In this document: piece by piece, positions 51,256 through 60,172 of the stretch | Numbering within the stretch: the stretch's first letter is position 1 | Layout of the letters: the number at the start of each line of letters is the position of its first letter | Source of the DNA: Butyricimonas virosa | GTDB taxonomy: Bacteria > Bacteroidota > Bacteroidia > Bacteroidales > Marinifilaceae | Assembly: GCF_025148635.1 (NCBI RefSeq) | Contig: NZ_CP102269.1 | Coordinates: 1,612,001-1,676,000 of the forward strand | DNA: 64,000 nucleotides | Reading direction: 5' to 3' | The notes under the pieces: generated by a model | The model's input: only the letters and a program-made list of their open reading frames with translations | The model's database searches: none | What the model was told of the DNA's origin: nothing | Position numbers and translations under genes: made by a program

Positions 51256-52197
51256 TCATTTTTCATCCCAAATATTTTTCATCGTGTACGGTCCGTTGGG
51301 GAAAATCCAAGCCGAACCATCAGTCATCCGGGTGTGTGAGTCAAGGGTGGCAATTTTGGTCATATCCTCTGGTGAAATATTGATGTCCAGTGATTTAATG
51401 TTTTCTTTGATTCGCTCCGGGTGAACTGATTTTGGGATAATCACGATTCCTCGTTGTACTCCCCAAGCAATGATAATTTGTGCCGGTGTGCAATTATATT
51501 TTTTTGCTAAATTGATAATAATCGGTTCATTGGTCAGGCCGGGGTTGTTTTTGATGGGTAAATTACGTCCGAGAGGGGAATAAGCCGTCAAGTAAATTCC
51601 TTCAGACTGACAGAATTGAAATAATTCATTTTGTTGCAAGTAAGGATGCATCTCTACCTGGTTCATTTCGGGTTTATTTTTTGCCACAGCGATCAGTTCT
51701 TTCAATTTCGGGATGCTGAAATTCGAAACCCCGATATGTTTGCATAGCCCTTTTGCCTGCATTTGTTCCATCGCTTTCCAAGTCTCCGTGAGGGGACATT
51801 CTTCGAGGGAAAGTAAGTCGGATGCTTGTTGCGGGTATTCGATGTCGTGTTTCAGTGCTATCGGCCAGTGAATCAAGTATAGGTCCAGGTAGTCCAGCCG
51901 GAGATCGTGCAAAGTCTTTCGAAGAGCCTCTTCCACGTGTTCCGGGGCGTGGTTATTATTCCATAATTTGGAGGTAATGAAAAGTTCTTCCCGTTTCACG
52001 AGTCCGGACGTGAATGTTTCTTGCAGGGCAGCCCCGATGATTTCTTCATTTTTGTAATAGGCGGCACAGTCAATCAGCCTGTACCCGTCTTTCAGCGCGC
52101 TAATGATGGCGTCGTGTAGTTCGTTTGCTTTGGATTGATAGGTTCCTAACCCGAAGAGGGGCATGGGGTCCCCGTTTCTAAATGTAATTGTTTTCAT
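51256..52197 (-). CDS. Aldo/keto reductase
   Basis: A 313-aa (beta/alpha)8 NADPH-dependent oxidoreductase. The AKR signatures are 'GLGTYQSKANELHDAIISALKDGYRLIDCA' with the catalytic Asp and following Tyr (AAYYKNEEIIG), Lys in 'LFITSKLWNNNH', His in 'LYLIHWPIALKHD', and the cofactor loop 'IPKSVHPERIKENIKSLD'. It reduces aldehydes or ketones of unknown identity. The gene is separated from pheS by its promoter region and from the VanZ gene by about 50 bp. Full length, no anomalies. Confidence 0.9.
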   Translation of the reverse strand: MKTITFRNGDPMPLFGLGTYQSKANELHDAIISALKDGYRLIDCAAYYKNEEIIGAALQETFTSGLVKREELFITSKLWNNNHAPEHVEEALRKTLHDLRLDYLDLYLIHWPIALKHDIEYPQQASDLLSLEECPLTETWKAMEQMQAKGLCKHIGVSNFSIPKLKELIAVAKNKPEMNQVEMHPYLQQNELFQFCQSEGIYLTAYSPLGRNLPIKNNPGLTNEPIIINLAKKYNCTPAQIIIAWGVQRGIVIIPKSVHPERIKENIKSLDINISPEDMTKIATLDSHTRMTDGSAWIFPNGPYTMKNIWDEK

Positions 52198-52249
52198 ATT
52201 TATGAATCTTTATATTCCATTTTAGTGAACGAGATTTTCCCCGGGGTGG

Positions 52250-52675
52250 TTATACTTCTTTCCGGCTTTTTAGTTTCTTGTATAGATAATCAACAAGTTT
52301 GTCTTTCTGTTTTTTCGCCGTGGGGTATAGCAGGCAACCCACCACTCCCCCGAGAACGTCGGCAAACAGATCCCACCAGTCTCCGCCCCGGTTGAAATAT
52401 TTGAATTGCAGAACTTCGATAAGTCCTCCATAGATGAAACTGAACCCGATGGCGATCAGATAAATTTTTTGTAGAGACAATCGAGTCTGATAGCGGAGTT
52501 CGCTGCACAGGAATATTGACATGATAAAGAACATTCCGAAGTGTACCACCTTGTCAAGGTGGGGGATATTTAATTGCGGATCAGGAATCGAGTCGGATGG
52601 AATAGCGCATAAGAAAAAGATTACTCCAGCCCAGATGATATTCCTCCATAATAAAGAGTATTTGCGTGGTATCAT
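52250..52675 (-). CDS. VanZ-family membrane protein
   Basis: A 141-aa integral membrane protein with about four helices. It carries the VanZ/DUF2809-like signatures 'IPHLDKVVHFGMFFIMSIFL', 'GFSFIYGGLIEVLQFKYF' and 'NRGGDWWDLFADVLGGVVGCLLY', with the conserved Asp/His pair. Members affect resistance to teicoplanin or envelope stress, but the general role is unclear. A single base separates it from the PPIase gene upstream, consistent with one operon of membrane and periplasm genes (LolE-like permease, PPIase, VanZ). Confidence 0.85.
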   Translation of the reverse strand: MIPRKYSLLWRNIIWAGVIFFLCAIPSDSIPDPQLNIPHLDKVVHFGMFFIMSIFLCSELRYQTRLSLQKIYLIAIGFSFIYGGLIEVLQFKYFNRGGDWWDLFADVLGGVVGCLLYPTAKKQKDKLVDYLYKKLKSRKEV

Positions 52676-52676
52676 G

Positions 52677-53501
52677 TTATTTTATTATTTTTACACTGAT
52701 TATTCTGACGTCTTTGAACGGGCGGTCCTGTCTGTCCGTGGGAAGAGCGGCAATTTTATCCAGAACATCGAAACCTTCGATCAGTTCTCCGAAAACTGTA
52801 TACTCTTTATCCAAATGGTGAACCCCGCCTATCGTGGTGTATGCCTTTCTTTTTTCATCATCCATGTAGAGCTTGTCCGTGTTGTTTTCCCATTCGAAAT
52901 TGATGTCCGATTTGATCTTTTCCGCGATGGCCCGGAATTCAGGTACTTTCTTTTGCGCCCTCAAAGTGTCAAGAATGGCTTTTTTCTCTGGGGTATAATA
53001 CTTCTTCTGAATGGCTTTTTTAATCGGGTTGTTTATTGATTTTTCGATTTTGTCCAGTTCTTCCGGCGTGTATTTTTTACCGACCACGAAATAGAATTGG
53101 GCGATATCCGATTCTTTGAAGACATTTACCCGGTCCGGTTGGCGGGGAGCGGCTAAGGCTCCTTTTTTGTGATAATGGTGTGGTTTGATCTCTGCGTCAA
53201 TCGTGACCCCTTTACCGTAGCCGATAGCTTGTCCGGCAATAGCATTTCGACTGTCGGAAGAGCCTCCCTGTACCACGAAATTTTTGACAACACGATAGAA
53301 TAATGTCCCGTTATAGTGGCCGGATTTTGCCAACCGGATAAAGTTATCTCGGTGCAAGGGGGTATCGTTGTATAGTTTCGCTTTTAAGTTTCCCATATTT
53401 GTTTCGATTAAAACAACAGGCTCTTTCTCCTGACTTTTCGAGGTCAAGGGGAGTAGGGTGAGCGTTAGGGATAAAAGTGAGAGCGTTAAAAGTTTATACA
53501 T
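52677..53501 (-). CDS. Cyclophilin-type peptidylprolyl isomerase, secreted
   Basis: About 274 aa from ATG 53501. A longer frame reaching 53699 enters the permease gene, so it is rejected. The N-terminal signal (MYKLLTLSLLSLTLTLLPLT) sends it to the periplasm. The core has 'VLIETNMGNLKAKLYNDTPLHRDNFIRLA', 'YNGTLFYRVVKNFVVQGG' and 'HLDKEYTVFGELIEGFDVLDKI', as in other cyclophilins, with an insert of about 60 residues (RVNVFKESDIAQFYF to DINFEWENN) common in Bacteroidales. It assists folding of exported proteins. It sits in an operon with a LolE-like permease. Confidence 0.9.
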   Translation of the reverse strand: MYKLLTLSLLSLTLTLLPLTSKSQEKEPVVLIETNMGNLKAKLYNDTPLHRDNFIRLAKSGHYNGTLFYRVVKNFVVQGGSSDSRNAIAGQAIGYGKGVTIDAEIKPHHYHKKGALAAPRQPDRVNVFKESDIAQFYFVVGKKYTPEELDKIEKSINNPIKKAIQKKYYTPEKKAILDTLRAQKKVPEFRAIAEKIKSDINFEWENNTDKLYMDDEKRKAYTTIGGVHHLDKEYTVFGELIEGFDVLDKIAALPTDRQDRPFKDVRIISVKIIK

Positions 53502-53515
53502 AGCGTGATCCTTAT

Positions 53516-54724
53516 TTATGATTTGACGATTTTGTTCACGAGGTATTTTACCGGGAAATGCGAGGCCAGGTAACCGATGGCAATCACCGTGATCATGATA
53601 ATCAAAATATCCGATGCGATGACTTTCACCGGGTAAGCGCTGACGATGTAGCTCCCGTTGCCGAGGGTGATGAACCCGTAGTATTCTTGTAGCAGGCATA
53701 ATATGGTCCCTAATGCCAGACCGATCAATGCTCCGAATCCGGTAATCAGGTTACCTTCAAGCTTGAAAATCGAGATTATTTTTTCTTTGGTCATCCCTAG
53801 GGCTTGATAAATCCCGATGTCTTCTTTTTTGTCAATAATTAGCATCGATACGGAACCGATAATATTGAAGGAGGCGATTAACAGGATAAATAACAAGATC
53901 AGAAAGACGGCCAGTTTTTCCGATTTCATCATGGCATAGAAGGAACGGTTTAAGTCATATTTGTTCTCGATTTTGTATGTCGGTTGTATTTGGACGGATA
54001 GTTTTTCTTTTAATGATTCTATCTGATTGGGGTCTTTTAATTTTATCTCTATTTTGGAGATTTGTCCCGGAACCCCGAACAACTCCCTTGCTGTTTCTAT
54101 TCCGGTGATCACGTATTTACCGTCAATATCTTGCTGTGCGGAGAATATCCCGAGCGGGTATATTTTCTGGCTGTTTAGTGCAGAGTTTGATGCGGAAGAC
54201 GCTTTTCGATCTGGGTAGTAGAATGTAACGGGAGAGAGCGTTCCTAGTCTGATTTTTAAAGCAGCCGCAATGCCATAGCCCATGACGACGGCCGGTTTAT
54301 CGTCTTTTTCGAGCGAGTAGATACCACTAACAATAGAAGGAAGTATATTCACGTGTTCGGCATAAGTCGAGTCTACCCCTTTCACGACCACCGGGATTAA
54401 TTTATCTCCGAATTTCACAAGAGAATTTTCTTCCACGACGGGATCACAGGAAGAGATTTCCGGCATACGGGCCAGCTTATCAATTAAAATAGTGTCTGTC
54501 GTGATGAATTTCCCTTTTGCCGTGGAAATCGTGAGATCCGGGGTAAAGCTGTCGGTTGCTTCTGTGAGGAGTGTGTCGATTCCGTTGAACACGGAGAGTA
54601 CGACAATAAGAGCCGTTGTGCCAATCGCTACACCGACCATACTAATGATGGAAATGATGTTTATGGCATTCTGTTTCTTTTTGGAAAACAGGTATCTCCG
54701 TGCAATGAATATCGACAGATTCAT
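53516..54724 (-). CDS. FtsX-like permease, LolC/E type
   Basis: A 402-aa ABC permease with one N-terminal helix (INIISIISMVGVAIGTTALIVVL), a large periplasmic domain (residues about 45-260), and three C-terminal helices (FLILLFILLIASFNIIGSVSM, GFGALIGLALGTILC, and ILIIMITVIAIGYLA). The start 'IARRYLFSKKKQNAINIIS' is the LolC/E signature. It would extract lipoproteins from the inner membrane with an ATPase (LolD) encoded elsewhere. Only one LolC/E subunit is present, as in many Bacteroidota. 14 bp separate it from the PPIase and 12 from rbfA. Confidence 0.88.
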   Translation of the reverse strand: MNLSIFIARRYLFSKKKQNAINIISIISMVGVAIGTTALIVVLSVFNGIDTLLTEATDSFTPDLTISTAKGKFITTDTILIDKLARMPEISSCDPVVEENSLVKFGDKLIPVVVKGVDSTYAEHVNILPSIVSGIYSLEKDDKPAVVMGYGIAAALKIRLGTLSPVTFYYPDRKASSASNSALNSQKIYPLGIFSAQQDIDGKYVITGIETARELFGVPGQISKIEIKLKDPNQIESLKEKLSVQIQPTYKIENKYDLNRSFYAMMKSEKLAVFLILLFILLIASFNIIGSVSMLIIDKKEDIGIYQALGMTKEKIISIFKLEGNLITGFGALIGLALGTILCLLQEYYGFITLGNGSYIVSAYPVKVIASDILIIMITVIAIGYLASHFPVKYLVNKIVKS

Positions 54725-54736
54725 CGTGGATACAGG

Positions 54737-55075
54737 TTATTGTTTCAACAGGGAATCGATTTTATCTATGTAATCGAGACTGTCATCCACGAAAAATTTA
54801 AGCTCCGGAATGATTCGTGTCTGTTTGCCGATCTTTTTTCCGAGGATAAAACGGATACTTTTGTTTTTTTCTGCCAAGCTCTCCAGTACCTTTTCCGTCA
54901 GGTTCGAAGGGAAGATACTAAGGTAAACCCTAGCATATGACATATCCGGGCTAACTCGTACTGCTGTAACGGATAACATGGCACCTACGGTGAATTCTTT
55001 ACACTCTTTCTGAAACATTTCACTGAGGTCTCGTTGGATTAAGCGACCAACCTTATTTTGTCTAATTGAGTCCAT
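54737..55075 (-). CDS. rbfA: Ribosome-binding factor A
   Basis: 112 aa from ATG 55075 (MDSIRQNKVGRLIQRDLSEM); the longer frame to 55099 begins in weak AT-rich DNA. A KH-fold protein with 'AMLSVTAVRVSPDMSYARVYLSIF' and 'RFILGKKIGKQTRIIPELKFFVDDSLDY', the segments typical of RbfA. It binds the 30S subunit and aids late 16S maturation. The gene precedes the LolE-like gene by 12 bp, and the two are probably cotranscribed on the minus strand. A housekeeping gene. Confidence 0.94.
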   Translation of the reverse strand: MDSIRQNKVGRLIQRDLSEMFQKECKEFTVGAMLSVTAVRVSPDMSYARVYLSIFPSNLTEKVLESLAEKNKSIRFILGKKIGKQTRIIPELKFFVDDSLDYIDKIDSLLKQ

Positions 55076-55142
55076 TCTGAAGAAAAATATTTTATACAAT
55101 AAAATTTTTTACAAATATAGTGATTATAATTGATACTTTTAT

Positions 55143-55150
55143 TATCTTTG
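55143..55150 (+). promoter_or_regulatory. -7 box of tRNA-Pro
   Basis: TATCTTTG at 55143-55150 fits TAnnTTTG, 17 nt before the mature tRNA 5' end. A clear -33 element is not seen. Confidence 0.55.
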
Positions 55151-55167
55151 CCCTCGCAAAACGGAAA

Positions 55168-55243
55168 CGAGATGTAGCGCAGTTGGTAGCGCGCCACGTT
55201 CGGGACGTGGAGGCCGCTGGTTCAAGTCCAGTCATCTCGACCA
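55168..55243 (+). tRNA. tRNA-Pro(CGG)
   Basis: A 76-nt cloverleaf with encoded CCA. The acceptor CGAGATG (55168-55174) pairs with CATCTCG (55233-55239). The D arm is GCGC-loop-GCGC (55177-55192). The anticodon stem CCACG/CGTGG encloses loop TTCGGGA with anticodon CGG at 55201-55203. The variable region is AGGCC, and the T arm GCTGG-TTCAAGT-CCAGT has one G-U. CCG-codon reading, proline. A hairpin terminator follows 3 nt after the CCA. Bracketed by rbfA and the thioredoxin-like gene, both on the other strand. Confidence 0.95.
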
Positions 55244-55246
55244 TTT

Positions 55247-55283
55247 AACAAGAGTTCTGAATTTCAGGACTCTTGTTATTTTT
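55247..55283 (+). terminator. Terminator of tRNA-Pro
   Basis: AACAAGAGT (55247-55255) pairs with ACTCTTGTT (55269-55277), with a partly paired inner region, followed by ATTTTTAG. It begins 3 nt after the encoded CCA. Confidence 0.85.
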
Positions 55284-55326
55284 AGAGTTCCCTGTTTTCA
55301 TTGAAATTTCAACAATCCTTCTCCGT

Positions 55327-55791
55327 TTACTTTTTCATCGTGAAATGTGTTGATAGTTCGTCAGCCGGATAAAAACCTGTGTGGCGGAAGAACTCTTTTC
55401 CCTTCCTGTCAAGTAGTATTTGGGTGGGAATTGTGGCGACCCCGTAGTATTCGAAGAATCTTTTGCTCTCGGGTTCCATTAAGTTTATAAAAACTACATT
55501 TACTTTCCCTTTGTATTCGGTTTTTATTTTCTCCATGACTTCTTCCATTTGGCGGCAGGAGTGACAGCCTGTGGAGCCAAATTCAATGAACGTGTAATCG
55601 TAAGTTTCCCCGTTATGATGATAGTTGTATTTTTGGGCAATCGAGTCGCTGATACTTTTTTTGGTGTTGGCGGATAATTGTTCGATCTTACTTTGCGAGA
55701 TGTAGGTGGCAATGTCTTTGTGAAAGATTATGAGAGAAAGGAACATCAAGATGATAAGTGCGACCGGTATGTATGTTTTGTATTCTTTCAT
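55327..55791 (-). CDS. Membrane-anchored thioredoxin-like protein
   Basis: A 154-aa protein with one N-terminal membrane anchor (YIPVALIILMFLSLIIF) and a thioredoxin fold: 'YTFIEFGSTGCHSCRQMEEVMEKI' with redox motif CHSC, 'GKVNVVFINLMEPESKRFF', the cis-Pro in 'GVATIPTQILLD' and 'FRHTGFYPADEL'. It probably transfers reducing power or folds Cys-containing proteins on the periplasmic side. The palindrome at 55832 lies just upstream and may control it. It is not adjacent to a CcdA/DsbD gene in this window. Confidence 0.85.
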   Translation of the reverse strand: MKEYKTYIPVALIILMFLSLIIFHKDIATYISQSKIEQLSANTKKSISDSIAQKYNYHHNGETYDYTFIEFGSTGCHSCRQMEEVMEKIKTEYKGKVNVVFINLMEPESKRFFEYYGVATIPTQILLDRKGKEFFRHTGFYPADELSTHFTMKK

Positions 55792-55831
55792 GATTATATC
55801 TTTGAAAAGATTTTATAATGGAGACTATTTG

Positions 55832-55847
55832 TTCGTAAATTTACGAA
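55832..55847. promoter_or_regulatory. 16-bp perfect palindrome, second TTCGT-N6-ACGAA site
   Basis: TTCGTAAATTTACGAA is its own reverse complement. It lies about 40 bp upstream of the thioredoxin-like gene and shares the half-sites TTCGT/ACGAA and the 6-bp spacing with the palindrome at 41774-41789. A repressor or activator site is inferred. Confidence 0.45.
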
Positions 55848-56009
55848 TAATATTCATGCGAGTCAAATGTTATTGAAATATTTTTATGGAATGATGGGAG
55901 TGTGTTGACAACGAGGAACGGGGAAGTAAACGTTCTTTGAAGGGAGGATAACCACTGAACCCTTTGTTTTATGAAGAGAAAGAATTCAGTGATTGTATAT
56001 TGTCGGTTA

Positions 56010-56285
56010 TTATTTTAAGCTTTTTGAAGTTGCACGTTTGGCTAATTTAAAACGGATGGCTTTTCTTTCCGGGAGTTGGACAACTATTTTCGAAGCTGGA
56101 TTATAGCCTTTGCGTGGTTTGTAAGTCTTTACGGTAAAGCTACCAAAATTCATTAACCGTACCGATTCTTCTTTTTCCAGACTTTTTAAAATAGTCTCGA
56201 AAATGGAAGAAAATACTTTTGCCGTGTCTTTTCGTGATATGCCGGTTTTCTCTGTCACGGCTTTAATTATTTGTTGCCTGTTCAT
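56010..56285 (-). CDS. HU/IHF-family DNA-binding protein
   Basis: A 91-aa histone-like protein starting 'MNRQQIIKAVTEKTGISRKD', with 'VRLMNFGSFTVKTYKPRKGYNPAS' covering the beta-arm and an Arg/Lys-rich end (ERKAIRFKLAKRATSKSLK). It bends and compacts DNA. It is a single canonical HU, not the long Bacteroides HU-like variant. It has a strong own promoter. A possible hairpin terminator (CACTGAA/TTCAGTG at 55953-55959 and 55985-55991) lies downstream but without a good U tract. Confidence 0.95.
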   Translation of the reverse strand: MNRQQIIKAVTEKTGISRKDTAKVFSSIFETILKSLEKEESVRLMNFGSFTVKTYKPRKGYNPASKIVVQLPERKAIRFKLAKRATSKSLK

Positions 56286-56313
56286 GCTTTTTTATTTTAG
56301 ATTTATAGTGTAA

Positions 56314-56344
56314 CAAAGTTATGTATTAAAAAAACAGGAAACAA
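56314..56344 (-). promoter_or_regulatory. HU gene promoter
   Basis: Minus strand: TTG (56344-56342), 20 bp, TAACTTTG (56321-56314), giving a start about 20-25 nt before the ATG at 56285. Confidence 0.78.
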
Positions 56345-56482
56345 ATAAATGTGTACAAATCGCTTCTAAATAGTTGAACTAACAATTTTAAGAATACTTA
56401 ATGTAGGATATTCTTCTGCCAGGTAGATCCTTTGGGTTTAGAGTATTACTTTTTTTCGTATCTTGCGTTGTGATTTTATGAT

Positions 56483-57946
56483 ATGATAGATATTCAGGTT
56501 AAGTTGCATGATCGGTACTCCGTGGAATGTAAGGTTGGTTACCATGTCGATCGGGACACGGGGGAGAACGAGTTCAGGATGAACGCGTGGTTTTTCATTC
56601 CTCATAGTTTGGATATTAATGCCTCGACTTATCCCAAGGAGGCTTTTTATCGGGATGTGAAGTCCAACGTGCGTTTGATCACCCCGATCTACACGTTGGA
56701 GGAGATTGCGAGTGGCGAATGGACGCCTTTCGTTTTCTTGGAGGATGCATTCCAGCATTTGGTGGCGGATGGGACGAGGGATGCGTTAGCCTCTTACGAG
56801 TACCAGATCAAGATGTTTACATCCATTTTTAAAAGTGCCCTTCGGGGGATGGCGGGAGAGACGATTCATCATGAGGTGGAAAGTGGTGAACGGGAAGGAA
56901 TGGTCGATCGGTATGTTGAATGCGTGCAATTGATTGTGAGACGGTACCGGGATTTGAAGGCCATTATTAACGTGCCGGAAATTCCCCGGGAAGCGTTGAA
57001 TTATTTCTCATTCGGGGATGAGTATCTTTCCAATCTGGTGGAGTTTCATACGTTCAAGTTACTGGACGGGTTAAAGACGACTGATCCGGGGTGTTATGAT
57101 CGGACGGTGAAGTTATTGTTGTCTTTGGTATATTCGGAGGTTGATTACAAGAAACAGAACGGTTATCTCGTGGCAGATCCGGAGAGTAAGGATCGGAATC
57201 AGACGGTGATCTATCGGCGGGGGATGCTGAAGAAATATGCGGAGAGTGATTTGTTCTTGAAGGCATCGAAGAAAAAAGATGGAGTACTGGTGGAGCAGAT
57301 ATATTATAGTATTGCGGCAGGACTTTCCATGATATTTGCCACGGTGGTCGCTTTTTCATTTCAGAAAAAATACGGGAATTTCACAATGCCCTTGTTCGTG
57401 GCTTTGGTGGTGAGCTATATGCTGAAGGACCGGATTAAGGAATTGATGCGTTTTTACTTTGCCCATCGGCTGGGGAAGAACTATTTTGACCGGAAGACAA
57501 CGATCAGTATGAACGAGAGAGTGGTTGGGTGGATCAAGGACGGGGTGGATTTTATCTCGGAAAGAAAAGTCCCGGAGGAAATTGTCGAGCGAAGAGCCCG
57601 GCCGGATTTGTTGGAAGCGGATAATCGGAATGGCGGGGAGAAAATTATTCTTTACCGGAAATGGGTGCAACTCGATCCTGAGGCGCTTGACGAATATAGC
57701 CAGTATGATATTGCCGGGGTGAACGAGATTTTGCGTTTTAACGTGGGGAGTTTCGTTCAGAAAATGGACGAACGGGACTATGAGTTATACGTGCCGAGGG
57801 GAGAGGCGGATTACGGTCTGATCATGGGAGACAAGATATATTACCTTAATTTCTTGATACAATTGCTACATGGGGAGCAGGTTGAATACAAGCGTTACCG
57901 TTTGGTGATAAATCGGGACGGTATTCAGGAGATCCAGAAAATGTGA
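56483..57946 (+). CDS. Uncharacterised membrane protein of 487 aa
   Basis: Not recognised to a named family. A large soluble N-terminal domain (about 270 residues) is followed by two hydrophobic helices (SIAAGLSMIFATVVAF and TMPLFVALVVSYML, residues about 275-320) and a cytoplasmic-looking C-terminal domain with 'HRLGKNYFDRKTTISM' and several conserved-looking acidic and aromatic residues (GEADYGLIMGDKIYYLNFL). No signal peptide. It is flanked by HU and speA and has no close neighbours on its strand. It starts at the first ATG of the open frame. Confidence 0.7.
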   Translation: MIDIQVKLHDRYSVECKVGYHVDRDTGENEFRMNAWFFIPHSLDINASTYPKEAFYRDVKSNVRLITPIYTLEEIASGEWTPFVFLEDAFQHLVADGTRDALASYEYQIKMFTSIFKSALRGMAGETIHHEVESGEREGMVDRYVECVQLIVRRYRDLKAIINVPEIPREALNYFSFGDEYLSNLVEFHTFKLLDGLKTTDPGCYDRTVKLLLSLVYSEVDYKKQNGYLVADPESKDRNQTVIYRRGMLKKYAESDLFLKASKKKDGVLVEQIYYSIAAGLSMIFATVVAFSFQKKYGNFTMPLFVALVVSYMLKDRIKELMRFYFAHRLGKNYFDRKTTISMNERVVGWIKDGVDFISERKVPEEIVERRARPDLLEADNRNGGEKIILYRKWVQLDPEALDEYSQYDIAGVNEILRFNVGSFVQKMDERDYELYVPRGEADYGLIMGDKIYYLNFLIQLLHGEQVEYKRYRLVINRDGIQEIQKM

Positions 57947-58059
57947 GGTTGTTTGACGGAATTGTTATTCTGCTTGGCATGATGCCGGGGAGCATGAAAT
58001 CTAATGGCTAAAATCGTGAAATCCTAGGCGATTAAGCATATAATATTGAAAATATATTG

Positions 58060-58067
58060 TAGCTTTG
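58060..58067 (+). promoter_or_regulatory. -7 box of speA
   Basis: TAGCTTTG (58060-58067), about 36 bp before the speA ATG, matches TAnnTTTG. The -33 region is not clear. Confidence 0.6.
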
Positions 58068-58103
58068 CCGGACAATCAATCTTAATGAGCTTATAGAATA
58101 GAA

Positions 58104-59996
58104 ATGAGAAAATGGAGTATTGACGATTCAGCAGAACTGTACAATATTAACGGTTGGGGGCTGAACTATTTTTCGATTAACGAGAAGGGACACGTTACAG
58201 TAACGCCGAAAGTCGGAGGACCGAAAATTGACATCAAGGAATTGATGGAGGAACTTCAGGTGCGGGATGTATCGGCTCCCGTGTTGTTAAGGTTCCCGGA
58301 CATCCTTGATAACCGGATCGAGAAAATCTCTAGTTGTTTTCAAGCTGCGGCAACGGAATATGGTTACACGGGGAAAAATTTTATCATTTATCCTATTAAA
58401 GTGAACCAAATGCGCCCGGTGGTGGAAGAGATTGTCAGCCACGGGACCAAGTATAACATTGGTCTTGAGGCAGGCTCGAAACCGGAATTACATGCGGTGT
58501 TGTCGATTGATATTGACGACGATGCGATGATCATTTGCAACGGTTACAAGGACGAAAATTATATCGAGTTGGCTCTTTTGGCCCAGAAAATGGGACGAAA
58601 TATATACTTGGTTGTCGAGAAATTGAACGAATTGAGAAATATTGCGACAATCTCCAAACGCTTGAAAATTCGCCCGAATATAGGAATTCGTATAAAACTG
58701 GCTAGTTCTGGGAGTGGCAAGTGGGAAGAGTCCGGAGGAGATGTCAGTAAGTTCGGAGTAAATTCGAGCGAGTTACTGGAAGCCATGGATATTCTGGAAA
58801 AGAACAAGATGACGGATTGCTTGAAGTTAATCCATTTCCATATTGGTAGCCAGGTGACCAATATACGGCGTATTAAGACGGCATTGAAGGAAGCCTCTCA
58901 GTTTTACGTGCAATTGAAGAATTTAGGATACAATATACATTTTGTGGATATTGGTGGGGGATTAGGAGTAGACTACGATGGAACACGCTCGGCAACGAGC
59001 GGAAACAGCATGAACTACTCGATTCAGGAGTACGTGAATGATGCCGTGTCCGCGTTGGTAGATGCATGTGAAAAGAATAATCTGGAGCAACCGAATATTA
59101 TTACCGAGTCGGGACGTTCTCTGACTGCACATCACTCCGTGTTGATTTTCGAGGCGCTTGCTAGTACAAGTCTGCCCGCTTTCGATGAAAACGAGGAAAT
59201 CGACGGGAATGCTCACGAGCTAGTGAAAGAGTTGTATGATTTATGGGAGAACCTGAATCAGCCCCGGTTGATCGAGACATGGCATGATGCCATGCAGATT
59301 CGGGAAGATGCTCTCGGTTTGTTTAATCTTGGCTTGATCGATTTGTTCACCCGTGCGCAAGTGGAACGGTTGTTCTGGTCCGTGGCTAGGGACGTGTATG
59401 ACATGGCAGTGGCCACGAAACATGCCCCGGACGAGTTGAAGAAAATCTCCAAGATGTTGCCGGATAAATATTTCTGTAATTTCTCGTTATTCCAGTCTTT
59501 GCCTGATTCATGGGCAATCGACCAGATATTCCCGATTATACCGATTTCTCGTTTGAACGAGCAGCCGACTAAATCGGCAACAATTCAGGATATTACCTGT
59601 GATTCTGACGGGAAGATTGATAATTTTATCTCGACGCGTAATTTCTCGTACCATCTTCCGGTACACGAGTTGAATAATAAGGAACCGTATTATTTAGGAG
59701 TATTCCTCGTGGGAGCCTACCAAGAGATTCTTGGTGACCTGCATAACCTGTTCGGAGACACGAATGCCGTCCACATCAAAGTGAAAGGTGATGATTACGT
59801 GATCGACAAGGTGATTGAAGGGGAGACGGTGGCTGACGTGTTGGAGTACGTTCAATTTATGCCGAAAAGAATGGCTCGTACGGTAGAGGTGTGGGTAACT
59901 TCTTCCGTGAAAAAGGGAATTATCTCGGCAGAAGAAGGACGGGAGTTTTTGTCCAATTACCGTTCCGGATTGTACGGGTATACCTATTTGGAATAA
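58104..59996 (+). CDS. speA: Biosynthetic arginine decarboxylase
   Basis: A 630-aa PLP enzyme of fold type III. The Schiff-base Lys lies in 'FIIYPIKVNQMRPVVEEI' (about residue 98), followed by 'NIGLEAGSKPELHAVLS', 'IGIRIKLASSGSGKWEESGG', 'GGGLGVDYDGT' and 'ESGRSLTAHHSVLIFEAL', then the long C-terminal domain. It converts arginine to agmatine, the substrate of the agmatinase encoded at 63006. A housekeeping polyamine enzyme with a -7 box and a strong terminator. No sign of transfer. Confidence 0.96.
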   Translation: MRKWSIDDSAELYNINGWGLNYFSINEKGHVTVTPKVGGPKIDIKELMEELQVRDVSAPVLLRFPDILDNRIEKISSCFQAAATEYGYTGKNFIIYPIKVNQMRPVVEEIVSHGTKYNIGLEAGSKPELHAVLSIDIDDDAMIICNGYKDENYIELALLAQKMGRNIYLVVEKLNELRNIATISKRLKIRPNIGIRIKLASSGSGKWEESGGDVSKFGVNSSELLEAMDILEKNKMTDCLKLIHFHIGSQVTNIRRIKTALKEASQFYVQLKNLGYNIHFVDIGGGLGVDYDGTRSATSGNSMNYSIQEYVNDAVSALVDACEKNNLEQPNIITESGRSLTAHHSVLIFEALASTSLPAFDENEEIDGNAHELVKELYDLWENLNQPRLIETWHDAMQIREDALGLFNLGLIDLFTRAQVERLFWSVARDVYDMAVATKHAPDELKKISKMLPDKYFCNFSLFQSLPDSWAIDQIFPIIPISRLNEQPTKSATIQDITCDSDGKIDNFISTRNFSYHLPVHELNNKEPYYLGVFLVGAYQEILGDLHNLFGDTNAVHIKVKGDDYVIDKVIEGETVADVLEYVQFMPKRMARTVEVWVTSSVKKGIISAEEGREFLSNYRSGLYGYTYLE

Positions 59997-60022
59997 TTCG
60001 ATAGATAATAATAAAATAAAGA

Positions 60023-60069
60023 GGTCGTGCCGAATTTGTTAAAATGAATCAGGTACGATCTTTTTTTTG
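60023..60069 (+). terminator. speA terminator
   Basis: GGTCGTGCC (60023-60031) pairs with GGTACGATC (60052-60060) through two G-U pairs and is followed by a run of 8 T. Orientation fits the end of speA. Confidence 0.85.
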
Positions 60070-60172
60070 TAAATTTTCTGTCATGTAAGTGTTAACGTGA
60101 ATTTCATTCAATCAGATAATCAGTATGTTAATAAAAACCTAGTTTTTAACACTATTAAATTTTACGCAAATG

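Noticed and set aside
53502..53699. N-terminal extension of the PPIase frame
   Set aside because: The extra 66 residues are encoded inside the LolE-like gene and lack a signal. The ATG at 53501 is followed by a proper signal peptide.
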